12,104 nucleotides of DNA. It comes from Deltaproteobacteria bacterium (lineage in GTDB: Bacteria; Myxococcota_A; Polyangia; Polyangiales; Ga0077539). Below the pieces are notes generated by a model, which had not been told where the DNA came from, did no database searches, and worked only from the letters and a program-made list of their open reading frames with translations. Shown one piece after another: positions 1 through 5,225 of the stretch. The first letter of the stretch is position 1; every line of letters begins with the position of its first letter. The position numbers and the translations under genes were made by a program. The DNA lies in assembly GCA_947494865.1 (NCBI GenBank), contig CANMAT010000042.1, positions 1 to 12,104 of the forward strand, written 5' to 3'.

Positions 1-864
1 GCCGGCGGCGTCGAGAACATGACCCGCGCCCCCTTCGTGATGGCCAAGGCCGAAGAGGGCTTCGACCGCACGCCCCCCGCCATGTTCGACACCTCCCTCG
101 GTTGGCGCTTCAAGAACCCCGAAATGGAGAAGCGCTTCGCCCTCGAGTCCATGGGCGAGACGGCCGAGAACGTGGCCGCGAAGTACGACCTCACCCGCGA
201 CGCGCAAGACCGCTTCGCGCAGGAGAGCCAGCGTCGCGCCGCCGCCGCGTGGGAGCGACGCGCCTTCGACGCCGAGCTCGCGCCCATCGAGATTCCGCAG
301 CGCAAAGGTGCGCCCGTGGTGTTCTCCCGCGACGAGTCGGTGCGCGGCGACGTGACGCTCGAGGCGCTCGCGAAGCTCCCCGCGGTGTTTCGCAAGGGCG
401 GCAGCGTCACGGCAGGCAACGCGTCGCCCATCAACGACGGCGCCGCGGCCCTTCTCGTCGTGAGCGAGGCGATCGTCAAGCGCCTCGGGCTGAGCCCCCT
501 CGCGCGCGTGGTGTCGAGCGCCGTGGCGGGCGTCGAGCCCGGGCTCATGGGCCTCGGCCCCATCCCCGCGATGCGTCGCGCCCTCGAGCGCGCGCGGCTC
601 ACCGCGGGCGACCTCGACACCGTCGAGCTCAACGAGGCCTTCGCCGCGCAGAGCCTCGCGTGCATTCAAGAGCTCGGCCTCGACCCCGCGCGCGTCAACC
701 CCGACGGCGGCGCCATCGCGCTCGGCCACCCCATCGGCAGCTCGGGGGCGCGCATCGCCGCGACGCTCGTGCACCGCATGAGGCGCGAGGGGCTGCGCCG
801 CGGCGCGGCCTCGCTCTGCATCGGCGTCGGTCAGGGCATCGCGACGATCTTCGAGCGCGCGTAG
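1..864 (+). CDS. Thiolase family acyltransferase, 3-oxoadipyl-CoA/acetyl-CoA type (5' end missing)
   Basis: This is the C-terminal part of a thiolase, which cleaves a 3-ketoacyl-CoA with CoA or condenses two acyl-CoAs in the cytoplasm. The frame is already open at base 1 and 287 residues are visible. The first residues, AGGVENMTRAPFVM, match the conserved segment that follows the nucleophilic-cysteine region, so roughly the first 110 residues, including that cysteine, lie outside the window. Visible signatures are NEAFAAQ (from about 631), GGAIALGHPIG with the catalytic His codon at 727-729, and CIGVGQGIA with the second catalytic Cys codon at 817-819. The GWRFKNP and SMGETAENVA segments and CIGVGQG, rather than CIGGGMG, look more like PcaF/PaaJ-type 3-oxoadipyl-CoA thiolases than PhaA-type acetoacetyl-CoA thiolases. 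Substrate remains uncertain because no catabolic neighbours are visible. The stop codon is 1 bp from the stop of the convergent serA. Confidence 0.93.
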   Translation, partial: AGGVENMTRAPFVMAKAEEGFDRTPPAMFDTSLGWRFKNPEMEKRFALESMGETAENVAAKYDLTRDAQDRFAQESQRRAAAAWERRAFDAELAPIEIPQRKGAPVVFSRDESVRGDVTLEALAKLPAVFRKGGSVTAGNASPINDGAAALLVVSEAIVKRLGLSPLARVVSSAVAGVEPGLMGLGPIPAMRRALERARLTAGDLDTVELNEAFAAQSLACIQELGLDPARVNPDGGAIALGHPIGSSGARIAATLVHRMRREGLRRGAASLCIGVGQGIATIFERA

Positions 865-865
865 G

Positions 866-2098
866 TCAGTACAGCACGCGCGTGCGGAGGTTGGTGGGCA
901 GCGCGGCCATCGCAACGCTCACCGCCTCGCTCACCTCGCGCTCGATGTCCATCACGAGGTAGCCGATGTCGGAGTCGGTCGCGAGCACCTGGCCCAGAAT
1001 GTTCGCGCCCATGTCTGACACGATGCGGTTGATGTCGCGGAGCACGCCGGGGACGTTGCGGTGCGCGTTGAGCACGCGGTGGGTGCCGGGGATGAGCGCG
1101 GGCTCCACCTCGGGGAAGTTCACCGAGCCCGCGGTCGAGCCCGCGTCGATGTACTTCACCAGGCTGATGGCCACCTCGCGGCCGATGGCGGCCTGCGCCT
1201 CGACCGTCGACCCGCCGATGTGAGGCGTGAGCACCACGTTCGAGAGGCCGCGCAGCTCGCTCTCGAAGCCTTCGGAGTTGGTCTCGGGCTCCTCGGGGTA
1301 CACGTCGACGGCGGCGCCCGCGAGGCGGCCGCCCTTGAGCGCCGCCGCGAGGGCGGGAATCTGCACGACGGTGCCGCGGCTCGCGTTGAGGAGGTACGAG
1401 CCCTTCTTCATGCGGGCGATCTCTTCGGCGCCGATCATGCGGTGGGTCTGCTGCGTGGCGGGCACGTGCAGGGTCACGAAATCGGCGTGCGCGAGGAGCT
1501 CCGCGAGCGAGCCGCAGGGGCGGTTGTTGCCCATCGGGAGCCGCGTGGCGATGTCGTAGAAGATCACGCGCATGCCGAAGGCCTCGGCGAGCACGCCCAC
1601 CTGCGAGCCGATGTGGCCGTAGCCCACGATGCCCAGCGTCTTGCCGCGCACTTCGAAGCAGCCCGCGGACACCTTGCGCCAGCGGCCCGCGTGCACCTCG
1701 CGGGCGCGGTCGCCGAGCTGGCGCGCGAGCATCACCACCTCGGCGAGGATCATCTCGGCCACGCTGCGCGTGTTGCTGAACGGCGCGTTGAAGACCGGCA
1801 CGCCCGAGAGCCTGGCCGCGCGCAGGTCGACCTGGTTCGTGCCGATGCAGAAGCACCCCACGCTGAGGAGACTCTTGCCCGCCTCGATCACGCGCGGTGT
1901 CACCAGCGTCTTGCTGCGGATGCCGAGCACCTGAACGCCGCGCACCCTCTCGCAGAGCTCGGCCTCGGAGAGCGCGCCCGTGAGCGACACGACTTCGAAG
2001 CCGTTCTCTTCGAGGAGCTCGTGCGCCGACGAGTGGATGTTCTCGAGCAGCAGCACCTTCATGCCTGCGCTCGTATGCGGATGGGTCTCGGTGGTCAT
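866..2098 (-). CDS. serA: D-3-phosphoglycerate dehydrogenase, E. coli-type with C-terminal ACT domain
   Basis: The enzyme oxidises 3-phosphoglycerate to 3-phosphohydroxypyruvate with NAD+, the first step of serine biosynthesis in the cytoplasm. The protein has 410 residues, the same length as E. coli SerA, and shares long blocks with it, such as GCFCIGTNQVDL (81-92) and VFNAPFSNTRSVAE (102-115). The Rossmann motif GYGHIG is at 159-164. The catalytic triad matches Arg241 (NASRGTVV), Glu270 (YPEEPETN) and His293 (TPHIGGST). Residues 340-410 form an ACT domain. His346, Asn348 and Asn366 align with the E. coli serine-binding residues, so feedback inhibition by serine is expected. The ATG at 2098 is supported by GAGG 7 nt upstream. 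An internal Met13 has a weaker ribosome binding site. The gene is transcribed alone, convergent with the thiolase and divergent from the gene at 2293. The upstream TTGACG at 2136-2141 (minus strand) has no good -10 partner. Confidence 0.96.
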   Translation of the reverse strand: MTTETHPHTSAGMKVLLLENIHSSAHELLEENGFEVVSLTGALSEAELCERVRGVQVLGIRSKTLVTPRVIEAGKSLLSVGCFCIGTNQVDLRAARLSGVPVFNAPFSNTRSVAEMILAEVVMLARQLGDRAREVHAGRWRKVSAGCFEVRGKTLGIVGYGHIGSQVGVLAEAFGMRVIFYDIATRLPMGNNRPCGSLAELLAHADFVTLHVPATQQTHRMIGAEEIARMKKGSYLLNASRGTVVQIPALAAALKGGRLAGAAVDVYPEEPETNSEGFESELRGLSNVVLTPHIGGSTVEAQAAIGREVAISLVKYIDAGSTAGSVNFPEVEPALIPGTHRVLNAHRNVPGVLRDINRIVSDMGANILGQVLATDSDIGYLVMDIEREVSEAVSVAMAALPTNLRTRVLY

Positions 2099-2292
2099 AA
2101 TGGGGCCTCGCGTTGTGGCGCATCGAGCGCCGCACCGTCAAGGCGCAGCCGCGCGTTGAATGCGCCGCGACCTCGGCCGCAACAGGGAGTGCGCACCGAG
2201 GGTCGCGCGTGCGGGCTCCGCCGCGTCGATCGTCGCGCGCACAGGCGCCTCCCGCGCCGCGCAGGCACACCCACCCACCAACGGACACGCCG
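2099..2292. promoter_or_regulatory. Divergent intergenic region between serA and the AgmX/PglI-like gene
   Basis: This 194-bp gap separates two divergent starts and must hold both promoters unless the short gene is expressed from elsewhere. It is as GC-rich as the coding sequence. The only promoter-like word I see is TTGACG on the minus strand (2141 to 2136), 38 bp before the serA start. No convincing -10 hexamer lies 15-19 bp downstream of it. I see no clear operator, riboswitch or terminator. An open frame in the same phase as the 2293 gene extends back to 2113, but its composition (Arg/Pro/Ala-rich, no signal) looks non-coding. Confidence 0.35.
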
Positions 2293-2739
2293 ATGAACAC
2301 GCCCCCCTCGCGGGCGCGCGGGGCCGCGCTCGCCCTCTGCGCGCTGCTCTCGACCGCGCTCGCCAGCACGCACGCCCACGCCGAGCGCCCCCCGGCGCGC
2401 CGCGCCCGCGCCGACCTCGCGCGCCGCGCCCCGCCCCCCGCGCCGCGCGTCGCCCTCGAAGACCGACGGCGCATGGCGCTCGAGCGCTTCCTCCGCAACG
2501 ACAGCATTCGCTCGTGCTGGACGCGGCAGCTCTACCGCGACCCCACGACGGCCTCGCGGCGCCTCGCGGTGGCGCTCTCCATCGACGCGACGGGGCGCAT
2601 CACCGCGGTGCGCGTGCGCGACGCGACGGCGCCTGCGCTCGCGAGCTGCATCATGGCTTCGGGGGGGAGGGTGGCGCCGGTCGGACCCGGCGAGGCCTTC
2701 GAGGCCGACGGCGCGCTCACGCTCGAGCGCGGCGAGTAG
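2293..2739 (+). CDS. Small exported protein with AgmX/PglI-type (TonB-C-like) C-terminal domain
   Basis: A 148-residue protein. Residues 1-30 form a signal peptide: basic SRAR, hydrophobic GAALALCALLSTALAS, then a likely cleavage site AHA|E. This signal is why I start at the ATG at 2293 rather than in the open frame reaching back to 2113. No strong Shine-Dalgarno sequence precedes it. An Arg/Ala/Pro-rich linker (31-55) leads into about 90 residues with the pattern of the AgmX/PglI C-terminal domain of myxobacteria: RSCW (Cys75) near the end of the first helix, YRDP, the strand LAVALSIDATGRITAVRV (91-108), then LASCI (Cys119). The two cysteines sit where this family has its conserved pair, probably a disulfide in the periplasm. 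In larger proteins this domain is the secreted tail of gliding- or trafficking-related systems; here it is almost the whole protein. The C-terminus lacks the usual aromatic 'W.F' strand, so the assignment is moderate. Its stop is 3 bp from that of the convergent gene at 2743. Confidence 0.68.
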   Translation: MNTPPSRARGAALALCALLSTALASTHAHAERPPARRARADLARRAPPPAPRVALEDRRRMALERFLRNDSIRSCWTRQLYRDPTTASRRLAVALSIDATGRITAVRVRDATAPALASCIMASGGRVAPVGPGEAFEADGALTLERGE

Positions 2740-2742
2740 CGG

Positions 2743-4389
2743 TCACCGAACGGGCGTGGCCTTGAGGGTCGCCTTGCCCTCTTTCACATAGACCTGGAAG
2801 CGCACCGAGCGGCACCCCGTCTTCGTGATGAGCTGGTCTTTGTGCTTCTGGAGGGTGCTCGAAAACTTCTCGAACGTGAGGCTCTCGATGGGCTCGTTGC
2901 ACTCGCGCTTGCGCGCGAGAAACTGCTCGTAGACCTCGCGCCAGTGCTGCGCCTCCTCGTCGCTGAGGCTCGGCGCCGCGGGGGGCTGCGAGGGGGGCTT
3001 GTTGAACACCTGGCCGAAGCCCGCCATGGTGGGCTGCTCGTCTTCGTCGACCTGCGCGGGCTGCGCGCGGCGAACGTTGGGCGGCGGCGGCGGCGCGGGG
3101 CGCGGCGCCGGCGGCGCGGCTACGGGCGCCGGCGGCGCGGGCATCGGCGGATACGACGGCGCGGACACCTTGGGCTCCGGCGGCGCGGCGCTGAGCAGCG
3201 ACTCGAGCTCGTTGACGTTGCGCACGCCGCGACCGGCGGAGCGTTGCACCTCGCGCTTCACCACCTCGTCGATGCCGTCGTTGGCCACCACGGCGACGTC
3301 GCGCGCGAAGCCCCCGAGGGTGAGCGGGTCGATGTGGGTGCCCTCCTGCGCGAGGCCCTTGAAGGCCGCCACGAGGCGCTTCTTCTTGGCGTCGTACTCG
3401 ATGTAGACGAAGAACCACCCGAGCGCCGCGAGCGCGAGCGCGAGGCCCGCGAGGGCGCCGCCCGGCACGCGCGCGAGGTCTTCTTTTGAAGCCTTGAGGA
3501 GAAAATCGGTGGGCATCGACGGGACGGCGCGCGCGAGCGCCACGCCGCCGCCGGCCGCGCCGATCATGCCCGGGAGGTTGGCGAACACCACCACGCCGCT
3601 GTCGGCGTCGCGCTCGCTCGCGGCGAAGGGCTCGGTGGCGCCGCGCGACTTCCAGTCTTCGCGGTCGCGCACGCGGCGGAGGTGCTCGACCATCACCCCG
3701 GGGGCCGGGGCGCGGCGCGCGCCGCGGTCGGGCACGGGGTGAAACGACGCGTACATGCCGTCGGGGCCGAAGAAGATCACCGACGCGCCCGGCGCGAGCT
3801 GCGCCACGGTGCTCGCGTAGGCGTCGTTGAGGGCCATGCCGTGCACGATGGCGCCCACGTAGTAGCGACCCTGAGAGATCACCGGGCGCGCGGCCATGCG
3901 GTAGGCCTGCCCCGAGATCTCCCACAGGTCGTCGCGCACGTTGCCCGCGAGGGCGCTCGCCACGAGGGGGAGACCGCCGAGGTGTGCGCCCACCTCGCCC
4001 TCGCCGATGCCCGTGCGGCCCACGACGACGCCGCGCGGGTCGACGGCGAGCAGCACCTCGCCGCGGAGGGGGCCGAGGCCCTGGTTGAGCTCGCGGAGGC
4101 GCTGGGTGATGGCGGTGCCGATCACCGCGGGGGTGTCGTCGGCGCGGCGCGTGGCGGCCTCGAGGGCGGTCACGAGCGCGGCGTTCGAACTCACCGGGGC
4201 GAGGTCGTCGAGGCGCGAGCGCGCGTCGCGGCGCAGAAACTCGTCGAGGAGCTTGCGGTCGCTCGTGAGCATGGCCGCCGCGTCGGCGCCGCGGTCGTGC
4301 TCGTAGGTGCGCCGCGCGAGGGTCATCGCGGCGATCGAGAGGCCCGTGACCGCGGCGAGAATGAGCATCCAGAAGCGTGAGAAGAGCAT
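2743..4389 (-). CDS. MXAN_5187-type membrane protein with Cache-like periplasmic sensor region
   Basis: A 548-residue inner-membrane protein. Residues 4-26 form TM1 (FSRFWMLILAAVTGLSIAAM). Residues 30-305 are periplasmic, with Cache/PAS-like strand patterns: EVLLAVDPRGVVVGRTG (111-127), YRMAARPVISQGRYYVGAIVHG (163-184) and ASVIFFGPDGMYASF (202-216). TM2 lies at about 309-331. A charged cytoplasmic segment (332-400) is followed by a Pro/Ala-rich linker (402-440) and a C-terminal domain (476-548) with Cys497, LTFEKFSSTLQKHKDQL, GCRSVRF (Cys526) and VYVKEGKATLKATPV. That last block matches the domain named after Myxococcus MXAN_5187; its function is not established. There is no HAMP, kinase, GGDEF or methyl-accepting domain, so how a signal would be passed on is unclear. 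The gene lies 22 bp behind the cupredoxin-like gene, so the two are probably co-transcribed. The ATG at 4389 has a modest GGA 9-10 nt upstream. Topology is inferred from hydropathy read by eye. Confidence 0.75.
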   Translation of the reverse strand: MLFSRFWMLILAAVTGLSIAAMTLARRTYEHDRGADAAAMLTSDRKLLDEFLRRDARSRLDDLAPVSSNAALVTALEAATRRADDTPAVIGTAITQRLRELNQGLGPLRGEVLLAVDPRGVVVGRTGIGEGEVGAHLGGLPLVASALAGNVRDDLWEISGQAYRMAARPVISQGRYYVGAIVHGMALNDAYASTVAQLAPGASVIFFGPDGMYASFHPVPDRGARRAPAPGVMVEHLRRVRDREDWKSRGATEPFAASERDADSGVVVFANLPGMIGAAGGGVALARAVPSMPTDFLLKASKEDLARVPGGALAGLALALAALGWFFVYIEYDAKKKRLVAAFKGLAQEGTHIDPLTLGGFARDVAVVANDGIDEVVKREVQRSAGRGVRNVNELESLLSAAPPEPKVSAPSYPPMPAPPAPVAAPPAPRPAPPPPPNVRRAQPAQVDEDEQPTMAGFGQVFNKPPSQPPAAPSLSDEEAQHWREVYEQFLARKRECNEPIESLTFEKFSSTLQKHKDQLITKTGCRSVRFQVYVKEGKATLKATPVR

Positions 4390-4411
4390 CGTCGGGTTTC
4401 CGTTCGCCCCT

Positions 4412-5131
4412 TTAGCGGCGGTTGGCCCCGGCGGCGGGCGCGCCCCCGAGCATGATTTGCACCTGCGCCTCGCGGCCGCGAATCTCGGCGACCTGCGTGG
4501 AGCGCACCTCGCCTTCGTAATAGACCTTCACGGTGTAATCGCCGTCGCTGAGGCCCGTGGCGGCGAAGGCCCCCGCGGGGTTGGGGAGCAGCACGCGCCC
4601 CTGGCCCGGGCCTGCGACCACCCAGCAGCGAAACGAGGGCTGCCGCGCGTCGCGCAGCTCGTACACGCCCGCGGCGGCGAACTGAATCTGTCGGCGCGCG
4701 CGAGGCGAGACCACCTCGGCGGGCACGACGCGCTCGGCGCCGCCGCGCGCGACTGCGTAGAGGTCGTGGCCCACGAGGTCGGCGTTGGTGATGTCGAGCG
4801 TGGTGCCCGGGGTGACCACCACGGTGCCCGGGCGGCAGCGGCCGCCCTCGATGCGCACGCCGACGGGCTGCGTGCTCTCGGCGATGCCGGGGCCCGTGAG
4901 AATCACACCGAGGTCGAACTCGACGTTGGCGCGTGGCGTGGCGAGGGGCACCACGCCGTTGGGGACCTCCCAGTACGCGGGGCGAAAGCGCGGCGGATCT
5001 TGCCGGGGAGAGGGGGAGAGCGTGTCGGCGCCCGCGAGGGTGCCGCGAAGATCGAGAGCGGGGGAGACGCGCCCCAGCGCGAGGGCGCTGAGGGCGATGC
5101 CGAACGACAGCACGAGACGGGAACGCAGCAC
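4412..5131 (-). CDS. Exported cupredoxin-like protein lacking an obvious copper site
   Basis: A 239-residue protein starting at GTG 5131. The start is fixed by GGAGGT (5143 to 5138) 6 nt upstream and by the signal peptide that follows (LRSRLVLSFGIALSALALGRVSPA, cleavage near residue 25). An in-frame ATG at 5206 would run through the promoter and hairpin and would put 25 extra residues before the signal. After a Pro-rich stretch come a beta-rich region with Cys99, then TPGTTLDITNADLVGHDL (107-124; His122), then GVYELRDARQPSFRCWVV (155-172; Cys169), and a last beta segment (184-228) like carboxypeptidase-regulatory folds. This is the layout of secreted cupredoxin-fold proteins in which N.D...H and C..H....M carry the copper ligands. 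Here the His and Met after Cys169 are absent, so copper binding is doubtful and Cys99-Cys169 may be a disulfide. It is the first gene of a two-gene unit with the MXAN_5187-like protein. Function unknown. Confidence 0.72.
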   Translation of the reverse strand: MLRSRLVLSFGIALSALALGRVSPALDLRGTLAGADTLSPSPRQDPPRFRPAYWEVPNGVVPLATPRANVEFDLGVILTGPGIAESTQPVGVRIEGGRCRPGTVVVTPGTTLDITNADLVGHDLYAVARGGAERVVPAEVVSPRARRQIQFAAAGVYELRDARQPSFRCWVVAGPGQGRVLLPNPAGAFAATGLSDGDYTVKVYYEGEVRSTQVAEIRGREAQVQIMLGGAPAAGANRR

Positions 5132-5139
5132 GCGGTGAC

Positions 5140-5163
5140 CTCCGACGATGGGACCCGTCGGAG
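5140..5163 (-). promoter_or_regulatory. Perfect 8-bp inverted repeat overlapping the Shine-Dalgarno sequence of the cupredoxin-like gene
   Basis: CTCCGACG at 5140-5147 and CGTCGGAG at 5156-5163 are perfect inverted arms around an 8-nt loop. On the minus-strand transcript the second arm contains GGAG of the ribosome binding site GGAGGT (5143 to 5138), so a folded leader would hide it. The candidate promoter just upstream would start RNA at about 5157, inside the repeat. A transcript from that promoter would then lack most of the first arm, while read-through RNA from the efflux operon would carry both arms. Alternatively, the repeat is an operator straddling the start site. The repeat is seen directly; its role is inferred. 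Confidence 0.5.
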
Positions 5164-5193
5164 ACCCTAAAGGGCGCGAAAACTCTGTGTCAA
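5164..5193 (-). promoter_or_regulatory. Candidate sigma70-type promoter of the cupredoxin-like/MXAN_5187-like unit
   Basis: Read on the minus strand, TTGACA (5193 to 5188) is a perfect -35 box. It is followed after 18 bp by TAGGGT (5169 to 5164), a weak -10 box. The spacer holds an AT-rich stretch (GTTTTC) that stands out from the surrounding GC-rich DNA. The predicted RNA start, near 5157, is about 25 nt before the GTG start. The poor -10 may mean an activator is needed. Confidence 0.45.
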
Positions 5194-5197
5194 TGAG

Positions 5198-5219
5198 CGT
5201 CTGCACGGGGGTGCAGACG
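5198..5219 (-). terminator. Strong hairpin behind the RND permease gene, probable transcription terminator
   Basis: CGTCTGCAC (5198-5206) and GTGCAGACG (5211-5219) form a perfect 9-bp stem with a four-base loop. It begins 7 nt after the permease stop codon. On the minus strand it is followed by CTCATTGACACAG rather than a U-run, and the first TTTT comes about 15 nt later. It is therefore not a textbook intrinsic terminator, but its position behind the operon and its stability make termination or 3'-end protection the likeliest role. Confidence 0.5.
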
Positions 5220-5225
5220 AGGGAC

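Noticed and set aside
2113..2292. Extension of the AgmX/PglI-like gene to an ATG at 2113
   Set aside because: The added 60 residues are Arg/Pro/Ala-rich noise, would bury the signal peptide internally and would occupy the whole divergent promoter region.
1061..2296. A 411-codon + frame antisense to serA
   Set aside because: Low-complexity His/Ala/Arg composition with no homology recognised; explained by the codon bias of serA.
831..2507. A 558-codon minus-strand frame overlapping serA and the divergent short gene
   Set aside because: It is out of frame with the conserved SerA sequence, Arg/Ala-dominated and without domains. It is a high-GC shadow.
3075..3200. GGCGCGG-rich stretch as a possible DNA repeat array
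   Set aside because: It is not a regular tandem repeat. It encodes the Pro/Ala-rich linker of the MXAN_5187-like protein and is explained by that.
5132..5206. N-terminal extension of the cupredoxin-like protein to an ATG at 5206
   Set aside because: The extension would begin within the terminator hairpin and span the promoter. The GTG at 5131 has a strong ribosome binding site and gives a clean signal peptide.
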